Assembly: GCF_949987515.2 (NCBI RefSeq)
Contig: NC_082695.1
Coordinates: 72,070,466-72,134,465 of the forward strand
DNA length: 64,000 bases
From: Delphinus delphis
Lineage: Eukaryota > Chordata > Mammalia > Artiodactyla > Delphinidae
Direction: 5' to 3'
In this document: positions 33,801-44,911 of the stretch, piece after piece
Position numbering within the stretch: the first letter of the stretch is position 1
Layout: the number at the start of each line of letters is the position of its first letter
Notes under the pieces: model-generated
Seen by the model: only the letters and a program-made list of their open reading frames with translations
Database searches by the model: none
What the model was told of the DNA's origin: nothing
Program-made: the position numbers and the translations under genes

Positions 33801-34351
33801 AAAATGTACCACCATATGGATGTGCCCTGCCCTATGGCCCTGTTGTTGGGTATCCCAGACATTGCCCGTTCCCTGTCGCCTCCAGGCCTGTGCTCCACCG
33901 TTTAGCCCCATGATGTGCCCACACAAAACAGACCCTGCCTGACGTTGACTAGCCCTTCCACCAGGCTCCCAAGCTCTCCCCCTTCCTCATTTATTCTGTC
34001 TTCCAAATGAAGCAGCTAATCCTTAGGACGTCCTCTGTCACCACTCACCACCCGCCACTCTCCCCCCACCATGGTCAGACTCACCCACGATGCTTTAATC
34101 ATTCAGCCTTCTGGAAGGTTCCAAGTGCCCTAACACCCAGAACTGGGGCACATTTCTCAGTCTTGTCTTCCTGGCCCTCTTTGCCTCTCTGGGACCTTTG
34201 ATCCCACCCTCCTTCCTGAATCCCTCCCCTCCCTGAGCCTCCAGGATGGGGCACTGCCTTTCTCCCATCTTTCTTTCTCTCCTGCGCTGCCATCTCCATG
34301 TCCCCCTCCAAATGCGGATGGACCCCAGGCCTTGTCCTCAACCCTCTTTTC
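33801..34351. other. No gene recognised; C/T-rich
   Basis: CT-rich sequence without an identifiable repeat or exon. Confidence 0.35.
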
Positions 34352-34440
34352 TCACTCTCTTTTTCTTTTTTCTTTTTTTTGGCTGCACTGAAATGCTTGA
34401 GGGATCTTAGTTCCCCAAACAGAGATCGAACCGGCCTCGA
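34352..34440 (-). mobile_element. Decayed CHR-type SINE fragment
   Basis: TTTTTTTTGGCTGCACTGAA, GAGGGATCTTAGTTCCCCAA and CAGAGATCGAACCGGCC resemble the complement of a tRNA-derived SINE (compare 57781-57815). The head is missing or replaced. Confidence 0.5.
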
Positions 34441-34734
34441 TCACCCCGTTGGTACGTGATAATGAGAGTCATTAAGCTGGGGGAATGGGAATCGCCTACT
34501 TGTCTACATGTGGCCCAAACTCAGCTCCTGGGCGCTGTCTCTAAGAGGCCTGAGCGGAGGCCTTCAGAGCGCCCTCTTCTGTTTTGGGAGGACTCACTCT
34601 GGACCTTGGCCGAGCTTGCTTTTATTTATGGGAACTCTCTCATAAATGAGTTTGGCTCTCTCCCTCGAGGGCTTTAAGGGGGCTGAGCAGAACGAGCTGG
34701 CACAACAGCAGACAGCCAGAGCACTGATTTCCAC

Positions 34735-34935
34735 AAGGAAATGGTGTCTGGGTTCACTTTCTAGCTGTGTGACCTTGGCACTTGGCCAAGTCACTTACCT
34801 CTGGTGCCTCAGTTTCGTCGCCTGGAAAATGGAGACGGGATAAGGATTACATGAGTCATGCACATACATGTTCTAACATGCTTAGAACAGAACCTCGTGT
34901 GTAGTAAGCATTTACTAAATTTTAGCTATTATCAA
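34735..34935 (+). mobile_element. MIR SINE
   Basis: CACTTTCTAGCTGTGTGACC, TTGGCCAAGTCACTTACCTC, CCTCAGTTTCGTCGCCTGGA, AAGGATTACATGAGTCATGC and TGTGTAGTAAGCATTTACTA. Well preserved. Confidence 0.85.
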
Positions 34936-35119
34936 TGTTCAGATCCTTCTCTCAGGGAGATAAGGAGGTGAAAAAGGATCCTTGCCCCCTCTACTTCACC
35001 TCTGCCTCCAGAGTGGAGGGACCTGGGGATCAGAGAAGGATGTTATAGTCCAGATACATCAGGGAAGAGGGGGTCGGGAAGGTTTCTTTCCAAATCTTAG
35101 TTATTATCCTCCTCTCTTA

Positions 35120-35270
35120 CGTGCATATCTGGAGTTATAGATATACAACTACGTCCCTGGTTCAACTCTCTGGGCTGTGAGACCCTTGTAGACCAGAACT
35201 TGCTATGCTCGTCTCTGTGTCTCCATGGCAACCTGCATACAATAGGTGCTCAACTTATGTGACAAATGGA
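35120..35270 (+). mobile_element. L2 LINE 3' end
   Basis: GGGCTGTGAGACCCTTGTAG, TGCTCGTCTCTGTGTCTCCA and ACAATAGGTGCTCAACTTAT follow the L2 3' order. Confidence 0.65.
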
Positions 35271-35965
35271 ATAAGTTAAGAAAGGTATTAGAAGAAAGAA
35301 AACTAAGGCCATAGAGGCTGAGGCTGAAGTCATCAATATTTGAAATTATTGACCAATCTAGGAAGTTAGCTTCTGAGTAATTATGAAGCTACAGCTGCTC
35401 AGACTGAAGAGAACAAAGAACTGTGCATTCTCAAACAATAGGCATTTTGGCTATTACCCCCCAGTGTTGATTATGAAGGAAGTAGAGAAAAAAAGAAAAT
35501 AAAAGGGGAACGTTTTGGTGGACATGATTTTAAGATGGTAAAAAGTGGGCACCACTGGCTACTCTTAAATTAAGAACAAGGTTCAAGGACTCATCGGGCA
35601 GTGAGTCGAGTATTAGCTGGACAGAAAGCATCCGAACATGGTAACAGGCGAGATGGCGTTTGTGGAAACTCGTTTCCTGACTCAGGATTAGTGAGGTGGG
35701 AAAGAAGATATACCTTGTTATGGGCATCAGAGCAGGTGGCCGTCAGTGAGAGTCACCTCAGGGTCTTCTGGGGGGGCGGGTGTCCCTTCCTTTGTGGGTC
35801 CCTCTCGCTTGATGTTACCCCATCCCTCCAGTCCACTGGAGCCCTCGTGTTAAGCAAGCTTCCTACGTGGGGCTTCAGCTGGACAGTTAACTGTGCCCCA
35901 GATTCCCCCTCAACCTCCCTCGCCCCATTCCTCAGCAACCTGGCCAAAAGATATATTGCCAGCGT
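35271..35965. other. No gene recognised
   Basis: No repeat or exon recognised. The 124-codon frame at 35601-35975 (+) has no identifiable domain. Confidence 0.4.
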
Positions 35966-36415
35966 AGTGGGTTAAAGCATGCCCTTCCCTCAAAATTCAT
36001 GCTCACCCAGAAACTCAGAATGTGACCTAATTTGGAAATGGGTTCTTTATAGATGTAATTAGCTAAGGACCTTAAGATAAAATCTTCCTGAATTTAGGGT
36101 GGGTCCTAAATCCTATGACTGGTACCCTTTTTAGAAGAGGAGAGGATACACAGACAGACACAAAGAAGAAGGCCATGTGAAGATGAAGGTAGGCAGAGAT
36201 TGGCGTGATGCTCCCACAGCCAAGGAATGCCTGGGACTATCAGAGCTAGAAGAGGCAAGGGAGGATTCTTTCCTAGTACCTTCAGAGGGAGCACGGTCCT
36301 GCTGCCACCTTGATTTCAGACTTCTAATCTCCAGAACTAAAGAAAATAAATTCCTGTTGTTCTAAGCCATGAAGTTGGTGGTACTTTTTTATGACTGCCC
36401 TAGGAAACTAATACA
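35966..36415 (+). mobile_element. MaLR (MLT1-like) solo LTR
   Basis: Same family as 3388-3850: AAAATTCATGCTCACCCAGA, GAATGTGACCTAATTTGGAA, GATAAAATCTTCCTGAATTT, AAGAAGGCCATGTGAAGATG, AATAAATTCCTGTTGTTCTA and TGCCCTAGGAAACTAATACA. The two copies align along almost their whole length. Confidence 0.85.
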
Positions 36416-37054
36416 GCCAGTGGGATGCTAGTGACTGAAAATGGGTAAATCTATTACCCCAGGAGTATTTACATTTTAAATCTAATTTAACTGGACAGCA
36501 GATGACTTTAAACACAAAGGAATGAATCTCAGCTGGTGTAGTGTCCAGCAGTATGGTGGGCCATAGGGCTTTTAGGTAGAGGTCCTTTCCAAGTTCATCA
36601 TAAATTACTCCATGAAAGTAACCAATGCTCCCATCTCTATGGCCCGAGCAAGTGGATGTGAACCCGTTCAAAGGGTGGTAAAAAGTTAATGGACAATAAT
36701 ATTCTAGTTTCCCAAGTCATTGACTCATGTTTGCTTCAGATGAAAATTTAATTTCAAAGTGGAACAATTAAGGAAGTACGTAGAAATTGTACTAAAAATG
36801 GTTAGAATTATGTTAGGCAAGAAATCCGCTCTGTGATCTGCAAATATTGACTGATCTATTTTCAAAGCATTGAGGAGTAAGATATGAATACAAATGTGAT
36901 GCAAAGCAGAGAGTTAACTCTACTTATGAACTATTCTTCCTCCCTTCCCCCAAAAATCAGCCCTAACTCCGATCAAACCTTTAGATCTAACTATGAATTA
37001 CATTAACTATAGAGAAGAGAGGACCATATTCAAGGATACCTTGAGAATGCGATC
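36416..37054. other. No gene recognised
   Basis: AT-rich, no named repeat. No exon. Confidence 0.4.
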
Positions 37055-37214
37055 AGCAATGCTTTTTCAACTTTAGCTGCATGGAAATCACCTGGAGGGC
37101 CTCGGGGGTGGGGTGGACAATTCTGATTCAGTAGGTTTTGGGGGGTGCCTGAGATTTTGTATTTCTAAAATCTCCCACGTAATTGATTGAGACCACACTT
37201 TGAGAACTACTGCT
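37055..37214 (+). mobile_element. hAT-Charlie MITE (MER20-like)
   Basis: TTTTCAACTTTAGCTGCATG, GAAATCACCTGGAGGGCCTC, ATTCTGATTCAGTAGGTTTT and GACCACACTTTGAGAACTAC fit a MER20-like MITE from end to end, with decayed terminal repeats. Confidence 0.8.
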
Positions 37215-37239
37215 ATGGAAGGTAGTTTTTCCTTCTTTT

Positions 37240-37705
37240 TTCTTTCCTTTCTTTTTTACTTGAGATATAATTGACCTATAACATTGTTTATTAGTTTTAA
37301 GTGTACAACATAATGATATACATAAATATGGCAAACTGGTCACCACAGTAAGTTTAGATAACATCCATCACCACAGAGTTACAAATTTTTTTCCTCGTTG
37401 AGAACTTTTAAGATCTACTCTCTTAGCATCCTTCAAGTATACCATACAGCATTATTAACTATAGTCACCATGCTGTAAATTAAATCCTAAGGGCGTATTT
37501 ACCTTATAACTGGAAGTTTGTACCCTTTGACCCCCTTAACCCATTACACACACATATACACACACACATACCCCGCCTGCCGCCTGCCTCTGGCAACCAC
37601 CAATCTGTTCTCTTATCTATGAGTTTGGTGTTTTGGTTTGTTTAGATTTCACATATAAGTTACATCATATAGTGTTTGATGCTGCTCTCTCGCTCTTTTA
37701 AAGAA
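37240..37705 (-). mobile_element. Old L1 3' end, minus strand
   Basis: TTGAGATATAATTGACCTAT, AGTGTACAACATAATGATAT, TCCATCACCACAGAGTTACA, AACTGGAAGTTTGTACCCTT and GGCAACCACCAATCTGTTCT are the complement of an L1 3'UTR. Contains a short (CA)n-rich stretch at about 37549-37571. Confidence 0.8.
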
Positions 37706-37709
37706 TTCT

Positions 37710-39345
37710 TACCTTTTAAAGATACTGCAATATTTATGGATGAAATAATAAGATGTCTGGGATATATTTAAGTACAACTCAGGGAGGGGGTAGGCAGAGG
37801 GTATAAATGACACAAAATCTATGACAAAGGAGGCAAGAATATACAGTGGAGAAAAGACAGTCTCTTCAATAAGTGGTGCTGGGAAAACTGGACAGCTACA
37901 TGTAAAAGAATGAAATTAGGACACTCCCTGACACCATACACAAAAAGAAACTCAAAATGGATTAAAGACCTAAATGTAAGGCCGCACACTATAAAACTCT
38001 GAGAGGAAAATATAGGCAGAACACTGTTTGACATAAATCGCAGCAAGATCTTTTTGACCCACCTCCTAGAGAAATGGAAATAAAAACAAAAATAAACAAA
38101 TGGGACCTAATGAAACTTCAAAGCTTTTGCACAGCAAAGGGAACCATAAACAAGATGAAGAGACAACCCTCAGAATGGGAGAAAATATTTGCAAAGGAAG
38201 CAACTGACAAGGGATTAATCTCCAAAACATACAAATAGCTCATGCAGCTCAATATCAAAAAAAAAAAAAAACCACAACAAACCTCCCAATCAAAAAATGG
38301 GTGGAAGACCTAAACAGACATTTCTCCAAAGAAGACATACAGATGGCCAAGAGGCACATGAAAAGACGCTCAACTTCAGTAATTATTAGAGAAATACAAA
38401 TCAAAACTACAATGAGGTATCACCTCACACTGGCCAGAATGACTATCATCAAAAAATCTACAAACAGTAAATGTTGGAGAAGGTATGAAGAAAAGGAAAC
38501 CCTCTTACACTGTTGGTGGGAATGTAAATTGATACAGCCACTATGGAGAACAGTATGGAGGTTCCTCAGAAAACTAAAAATAGAACTACCATAAGACCCA
38601 GCAATCCCACTCCTGAGCATATACCTGGAGAAAACCATAATTCCAAAAGACACATGCACCCCAATGTTCATTGCAGCACTATTTACAGTAGCCAGGACAG
38701 TGGAAGCAGCCTAAATGTCCATCAGCAGAGGAATGGATAAAGATGATGTAGTACATATATACAATGGGATATTACTCAGCCATAAAAAGGAACGAAATTG
38801 TGCCACCTGCAGAGATGTGGATGGACCTAGAGACTATCACACAGAGTGAAGTAAGTCAGAAAGAGAAAAATAAATCATATATTAACGCATATATGTAGAA
38901 TCTAGAAAAATGGTACAGATGAACCTATTTGCAAAGCAGAAATAGAGACACAGATGTAGAGAACAAACATATGGACACCAAGGGGGAAGGGTGGGTGAGA
39001 TGTATTGGGAAATTAGGATTGACATACGTACACTACTATGTATAAAATAGATAACTAATGAGAACCTACTGTATAGCACAAAGAACTCTACTCAGTGCTC
39101 AGTGGTGACCTAAATGGGAAGGAAATCCAAAAAGGAGGGGGTATATGTATACATATAACTGATTCACTTTGCTGTGCAACAGAGACTAACACAACATTGT
39201 AAAGCAACTGTACTCCAATTTTTAAAAAAATGGCCAAGAGTTGATCATTACTGAAACTGAGTAATGGGGACATAGGAATTCCTTATGCTATCCTCTCTAC
39301 TTTTGTATATATTTGAGACTTTGCATAATAAAAGGTTGAGAATAA
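37710..39345 (+). mobile_element. Old L1-like 3' end, split by a younger L1
   Basis: The left part (37710-37811) includes TTTTAAAGATACTGCAATAT and TAAGATGTCTGGGATATATT. The right part (39232-39345) includes GGCCAAGAGTTGATCATTAC, CTCTCTACTTTTGTATATAT and GACTTTGCATAATAAAAGGT. In related copies these parts are contiguous, so a younger L1 landed between them. Confidence 0.65.
37812..39231 (+). mobile_element. 5'-truncated L1 (ORF2 C-terminus plus 3'UTR)
   Basis: Starts at ORF2 sequence TCTATGACAAAGGAGGCAAG. One frame still reads 97 codons (38301-38594: [20 protein letters not shown]... to [12 protein letters not shown], then stop). The 3'UTR ends with ACATTGTAAAGCAACTGTAC and TCCAATTTTTAAAAAAA. 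A poly-A run at about 38261-38275 lies inside ORF2. A clean TSD is not visible. Confidence 0.9.
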
Positions 39346-39384
39346 ATAAATCAAGCAGAGGGTCATCTTTAGATTCATCTATAT

Positions 39385-39565
39385 GTATGCAGGGCCCATT
39401 GTGTGCAGCAGTTTTACACGTATTTTATTTAACTGTCGCAACACAGTTAGCCCCTTATTATGGAGGTTCAGATGGACAAAACAACTGGCTGGATGTCAGG
39501 CCGCTAGTGAGTGGCAGAGTCGGGAACTCACATTCAGGCTTTCGACTCCAAGTACGGTGCTCATT
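39385..39565 (-). mobile_element. MIR SINE
   Basis: TGTGCAGCAGTTTTACACGT, ATTTTATTTAACTGTCGCAA, CGCTAGTGAGTGGCAGAGTC and GGGAACTCACATTCAGGCTT are the reverse complement of MIR. Confidence 0.75.
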
Positions 39566-39569
39566 CCAT

Positions 39570-39770
39570 TGCGTCAGTGGTCATCACCTAAGAAGGCAAA
39601 GGAATCACCTTGGGAGCTTATTTAGAATGCAGATTGCAGTACTCCCCTGAAAGTGTCTCCTATCCAGAAGATTTGGGGTGAGGCTCAAAAATTAGTGTTT
39701 TCATAACTCTTCCGGGTGACTGTAATGCAGGTGACTTAGAGGCTGCATCTAGAGAACACAGTCTTCAGGG
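39570..39770 (+). mobile_element. hAT-Charlie MITE, decayed
   Basis: TCAGTGGTCATCACCTAAGA, GGAATCACCTTGGGAGCTTA, TTTAGAATGCAGATTGCAGT and AATTAGTGTTTTCATAACTC follow small hAT-Charlie MITEs. Confidence 0.6.
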
Positions 39771-40389
39771 TCGAGCCAAATGGAATGAAAGATGATAGGA
39801 GATGCGGCCTTCCCAGAAAGACAGCTGAGTTCTGAAGCCCCAAGAGAGGATTCTACCCATCCTTGCCTCCTGTAGGTATTGGGGTGATGAATCCTACTTT
39901 GGCTGGGTTTCTAGGCCCTTCCATAAAGGCTAAATGATTAAGGCTGTACTAAGGTAGAAAAGGCAGGATTCGAATCACCTAGAATAGTCTCCTCAAGGAT
40001 GTAGAGCAGAAAGGCACGTTTAACTCAGAAACAAGCACCAAGTACCAGGCATCTCTTAAAGGAGCAGCTTCCCAAGGTGGTAAATGCCAGCTGCTTTCCT
40101 CCTTTGCCACACAGAGGGATGAGTTCTTGCCTAATTCTAATCTTGTCCGCTGATGCCTGCCAAAGCCTCGAATGAACATTCTGGAGTTCTCTGTCTTCTC
40201 TTGGAAATGCTGATAGAGCATCTGGTGGGGCGAGTGCTGGGGGAGGATGTCACGAAGTTTCTTTTGAGACTTGGGGAGGCAAAGTTGACTCCCCTTCCAA
40301 TACCCCACGTCCCAGTCAGAGAAGGCTCCTGGGACCCAGTCTCATTTTTGCTAATGAGAGGGGTTTAGAAGGCCCAATTACACCTTCTA
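39771..40389. other. No gene recognised
   Basis: No repeat or exon recognised. Frames of 109 (-) and 71 (+) codons overlap each other here and have no domain. Confidence 0.4.
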
Positions 40390-40453
40390 CCTCAGTGGTT
40401 CTGCCCGTTAGCTACATATTCGAATGATCTGGGGAAATCTAAAAAGCTCTGAA

Positions 40454-40687
40454 ATAGATAACCAACAAGGACCTATTGTATAACACAGGGAACTCTACTT
40501 GATACTCTGTAATAACCTGTATGGGTAAAGAATCTGAAAAAGAATAGATACATGTATATGTATAACTGAATCACTTTGCTGTACACCTGAAACTAACACA
40601 ACATTGTAAATCAACCGTACTCCAATATAAAATAGAAATTAAAAAAATAAATGCACTGGGAAACCAAAAAATAAAAATAAATAAAAA
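40454..40687 (+). mobile_element. L1 3' terminal fragment
   Basis: ACCAACAAGGACCTATTGTA, TAACACAGGGAACTCTACTT, GTATAACTGAATCACTTTGC, ACATTGTAAATCAACCGTAC and TCCAATATAAAATAGAAATT, then an A-rich tail. A 13-base direct repeat (AAAAAGCTCTGAA at 40441-40453; AAAAACCTCTGAA at 40918-40930) flanks this L1 together with the following SINE. Confidence 0.9.
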
Positions 40688-40920
40688 GGGGCATCCCTGG
40701 TGGCGCAGTGGTTGAGAGTCCGCCTGCTGATGCAGGGGACACGGGTTCGTGCCCGGGTCCGGGAAGATCCCACATGCCGCGGAGCGGCTGGGCCCGTGAG
40801 CCATGGCCGCTGAGCCTGCGCGTCCGGAGCCTGTGCTCCGCAACGGGAGAGGCCACAACAGTGAGAGGCCCGCGTACCGCAAAAAACAAAAAACAGAAAA
40901 CAAAAACAAACGAACAAAAA
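40688..40920 (+). mobile_element. CHR-type tRNA-derived SINE, full length
   Basis: Body 40688-40880 with an A-rich tail to about 40920. The RNA polymerase III A box (TGGCGCAGTGG, 40701-40711) and B box (GGTTCGTGCCC, 40744-40754) are visible in the tRNA-like head. The body carries GCCATGGCCGCTGAGCCTGC and ends in GAGGCCCGCGTACCGC. It sits in the A-rich tail of the L1 fragment. Close similarity to the copy at 62357-62548 suggests recent activity. Confidence 0.95.
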
Positions 40921-41099
40921 AACCTCTGAATGCCTAGACCCCGTCCCCCACTCCAGACCATCATATCAGGATAGAGGCAGCGGGACCCAGGTGTCTGTAT
41001 TGTTTAGGACTTCCCAGGTGATTCCTACGTGCAGCCAAGGTTGAGAACCACTTCCAGTAATTTTAACGATGCCACCCGCTTTGAGACATGGCTTCCTGA

Positions 41100-41222
41100 C
41101 TCTTGGTACCTAAGTTCCTTGAGGATGAGGACTACACATCCCTCCACTCCTGTATTTTCCTCAGCATCCAGAACCACTGGGTGTAGATGCTATCCTCAAC
41201 AAACACTTCATTGATTCAAGAA
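41100..41222 (+). mobile_element. L2 LINE 3' end
   Basis: AAGTTCCTTGAGGATGAGGA, TTTTCCTCAGCATCCAGAAC and TCAACAAACACTTCATTGAT follow L2 3' order. Confidence 0.65.
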
Positions 41223-41540
41223 GTATTCATTGGATCTACTGTGTGCCCAGATGTGGGGAATATAAAACCATTCATAATACACAGTCCTGGCTGAGCAGAA
41301 ACTGGCAATAAAGTTGGGAAACAAGATACGCCAACATAAAAGTTAAAATAATAATGAAAGAATTAAAGAGCAATTCAAGATATTTTGCTGCAGTTGTTTG
41401 TGCCCTGGCTGAGGGGTTTCAGAAGAGAGAGCAGTTACTGGGGTGATCCCAGGAAGCTTTATCTACGAGGATATGAAAGATTTGGGCAGTGGAAGGAGAG
41501 AAGAGAGGGAGAGAAGGCTTGAAGATAAAACTTCTCCAGG
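41223..41540 (+). mobile_element. Ancient interspersed repeat, unassigned
   Basis: TATTCATTGGATCTACTGTG, TGCCCAGATGTGGGGAATAT, an ACACAGTCCTGGCTGAGCAG region and AGGATATGAAAGATTTGGGC resemble the same long, old repeat seen at 54410-55060. I cannot name the family with confidence. Confidence 0.45.
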
Positions 41541-41849
41541 TAGGTGGAAAGGCCCACACTCAAGACTCCATGCCGAGCTTCATGAGGCCAAGTCCTCCAC
41601 TTCTAGAACACACTGGCATTTTAGGAAATCTTGTTTTTACTTCCTAACTGAGAACCTAGAGCATGTATTGGAAAGAACACTGTACTGTGAGTCATGAAAC
41701 CAAAGGTAGATGGTCACATCTCAACCTCTCTTGTCCTCTGTCTCTATTAAACAAGAGGTGGAAACTAAGAGAAGTTTAATGCCCTCTTTCCATATGAAAT
41801 TCTGTAATTCAGTTCCCAAGACCGTGAGGCATAGATTCTATTTTTATAA
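41541..41849. other. No gene recognised
   Basis: Short unassigned stretch; nothing recognised. Confidence 0.35.
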
Positions 41850-42749
41850 TAAACCTTTCTAAGGTATAACTTATACACAGTAACTGCACCTAATCTGAGT
41901 GTATATTTTGATGAGTTTTCAAATATATATACCCATGCAATCACCACCATAATCAAGATGGAGGACGTTTCCATCACTGCCAAAATTTCCTCTATGTCCC
42001 CTCCCAGTCAATTGCCACTCCACCCACTCCAGCCCCAAGTAACCACTGATCCACTTTCTGTCACTGTAGATTAGATTTGTTTTTTCCAAAGTTAAATGTA
42101 ATCACATAGTCTTTTGCGTCTGGCTTCTTGAATTCAGCATAATGTTTTGAAATTCATCCATCAGTATGTATCAGTAGTTTCTTCCCTTTTAATGCTAAAG
42201 AGCATTCCATTGAATGGATATACCACAATTTGTTTACACGTTCATCTATTAACAAAAATTTGACTTGCTCCCAGGTTTTGGCTGTTATAAATAAAACTGC
42301 TATGAACTTTCATGTACAGTTGAACCTTGAATAACGTGGGAGTTAGGGGCACTGACCCTCCATGGGGTCAAAAATCTGTGTATAACTTTATAGTTGGTCT
42401 CCTGTATCCACAGTTCTGCCTCCATGGAGTAAACCAACTGTAGACTGTATCATACCATAGTACATATTTGTTGAAAAACAGCTGTATACAAGTGGACCCA
42501 TGCAGTTCAAACCCATGTTGTTCAGGGGTCAACTGTATAAGTCTGTGTGTGAACATATATTTTCATTTCTCTTGGGCAAATACCTAAGACTAGGATTGCT
42601 TGCATGGCTGCATGGTGAGTATATACTTAACTTTAAACTTTTCCAAAGTGGTTACACCATTTTGCATTCTCACCATTTATGTATGAGTGATCTACATGCT
42701 CTGCATTGTTGCCAAATTTGGTATTGTCAGTCTTTTTAATTTAGCTATA
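41850..42749 (-). mobile_element. Old L1 (L1M-type) 3' region, split by a Tigger MITE
   Basis: GCAATCACCACCATAATCAA, GTAACCACTGATCCACTTTC, ATTCAGCATAATGTTTTGAA, TGGATATACCACAATTTGTT and GCTGTTATAAATAAAACTGC are the complement of an old L1. It resumes after the Tigger (42538) with GGCAAATACCTAAGACTAGG and ends where the large L1 inserted. Confidence 0.8.
42317..42535. mobile_element. Tigger-type (TcMar) MITE with TA target sites
   Basis: Left end CAGTTGAACCTTGAATAACG and right end GTTGTTCAGGGGTCAACTG form inverted terminal repeats. TA flanks both sides (42315-42316 and 42536-42537), as expected for TcMar transposition. Interior motifs: GTGTATAACTTTATAGTTGG and AGTGGACCCATGCAGTTCAA. About 219 bp. 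Confidence 0.85.
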
Positions 42750-43559
42750 CAGGATGTGCTTTTTTTTTTTTAACATCTTTATTGGAGAATAATTGCTTTA
42801 CAGTGTTGTGTTAGTTTCTGCTTATAACAAAGTGTATCAGCTATATGCATACGTATATCCCCATAACCCCTCCTTCTTACATCTCCCTCCCACACCCCTG
42901 ATCTCACCCCTCTAGGTAGTCGCAAAGCACTGACCTGATCTCTCTGTGATATGCAGCTTCTTCCCACTAGCTATCTATTTTACATTCGGTAGTGTATATA
43001 TGTCCATGCCACTCTCTCACTTCGTCCCAGCTTACCCTTCCCACTCCCCGTGTCCTCAAGTCCATTCTCTACATCTGCGTCTTTATTTCTGTCCTGCCCC
43101 TAGGTCCATCAGAGCCTTTTTTTTTTTTTTAGATTCCATATATATGTGTTAATATACGGTATTTGTTTTGCTCTTCCTGACTTACTTCACTCTGCATGAC
43201 AGTCTCTAGGTCCATCCACCTCACTATAAATAACTCAATTTTGTTTCTTTTTGTGGCTGAGTAATATTCCATTGTATATATGTGCCACATCTTCTTTATC
43301 CATTCATCTGTTGATGGACACATGTCCTGGCTATTGTAAATAGAGCTGCTATGAACATTGTGGTACATGACTCCTTTTGAATTATGTTTTTCTCAGGGTA
43401 TATGCCCAGTAGTGGGATTGCTGGGTGATATGGTAGTTTTATTTTTAGATTTTTAAGGAACCTCCACAGTGGCTGTATCAATTTACATTCCCAGCAACAG
43501 TGCAAGAGGGTTCCCTTTTCTCCACACCCTCTCCAGCATTTATCGTTTGTAGATTTTTT

Positions 43560-44164
43560 TTTTTAACATCTTTATTGGGGTATAATTGCTTTACAATGGT
43601 GTGTTAGTTTCTGCTTTATAACAAAGTGAATCAGCTATACATATACATATGTTCCCATATCTCTTCCCTCTTGCGTCTCCCTCCCTCCCACCCTCCCTAT
43701 CCCACCCCTCCAGGCTGTCACAAAGCACCAAGCCAATATCCCTGTGCCATGTGGCTGCTTCCCACTAGCTATCTACCTTATGTTTGTTAGTGTATATATG
43801 TCCATGCCTCTCTCTCGCCCTGTCACAGCTCACCCTTCCCCTTCCCCATATCCTCAAGTCCGTTCTCTAGGAGGTCTGCGTCTTTATTCCTGCCTTACCC
43901 CTAGGTTCTTCATGACATTTTTTTTTTCTTAAATTCCATATATATGTGTTAGCATACGGTATTTGTCTTTTTCTTTCTGACTCACTTCACTCTGTATGAC
44001 AGTCTCTAGGTCTATCCACCTCATTACAAATAGCTCAATTTCGTTTCTTTTTATGGCTGAGTAATATTCCATTGTATATATGTGCCACATCTTCTTTATC
44101 CATTCATCCGATGATGGGCACTTAGGTTGTTTCCATCTCCAGGCTATTGTAAATAGAGCTGCAA
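43560..44164 (-). mobile_element. Younger 5'-truncated L1 inside the larger L1
   Basis: TGTAGATTTTTT at 43548-43559 and 44165-44176 is an exact 12-bp TSD. The host L1 resumes at 44177 with GATGATGCCATTCTGACTGG. The insert repeats the same 3'UTR and ORF2 end seen at 42772-43390 (for example ACATCTTTATTGGGGTATAA, GGCTGAGTAATATTCCATTG), so the two L1s are the same orientation and similar type. Confidence 0.92.
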
Positions 44165-44911
44165 TGTAGATTTTTTGATGATGCCATTCTGACTGGTGTG
44201 AGGTGATACCTCATTGTATTTTTGATTTGCATTTCTCTAATGATTAGTGATGTTGAGCATCCTTTCATGTGTTTGTTGGCTATCTGTGTATCTTCTTTGG
44301 AGATATGTCTATTTAGGTCTTCCACCCATTTTTTGATTGGGTTGTTTGTTTTTTTGATATTGAGCTGCATGAGCTGTTTTTATATTTTGGAGATTAATCC
44401 TTTGCCCATTGCTTCATTTGCAAATATTTTCACCCATTCTGAGGGCTGTCTTTTCATCTTGTTTATGGTTTCCTTTGCTGTGCAAAAGCTTTCAAGTTTC
44501 ATTAGGTCCCATTTGTTTATTTTTATTTCCGTTCCTCTAGGAAGTGGGTCAAAAAGGATCTTGCTGTGATTTATGTCATGGAGTGTTCTGCCTATGTTTT
44601 CCTCTAAGAGTTTTATAGTGTCTGGCCTTATATTTAGGTCTTTAATTCATTTTGAGTTTATTTTTGTGTATGGTGTTAGGGAGTGTTCTAATTCCATTCT
44701 TTTCCATGTAGCTGTCCAGTATTCCCAGTACCACTTATCGAAGAGGTCTCTTCTCCATTGTATACTCTTGCCTCCTTTATCAAAGATAAGGTGACCATAT
44801 ATGCGTAGGTTTATCTCTGGGCTTTCTATGCTGTTCCATTGATCTATATTTCTGTTTTTGTGCCAGTACCTTACTGTCTTGATTTCTGTAGCTTTGTAGT
44901 ATAGTCTGAAG

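Larger units (their letters stand above)
40390..41056 (+). mobile_element. hAT-Charlie MITE, split by an L1+SINE composite
   Basis: The left part CCTCAGTGGTTCTGCCCGTT ... GATCTGGGGAAATCTAAAAA (40390-40453) and the right part AGACCCCGTCCCCCACTCCA ... AGCCAAGGTTGAGAACCACT (40918-41056) are the two halves of one MITE, with inverted ends. An L1 tail and a SINE lie between, flanked by a 13-base near-perfect duplication. Confidence 0.8.

Noticed and set aside
40744..40754. tRNA gene call from the B box GGTTCGTGCCC
   Set aside because: The A and B boxes belong to the tRNA-derived head of a SINE; no cloverleaf of a true tRNA was found.
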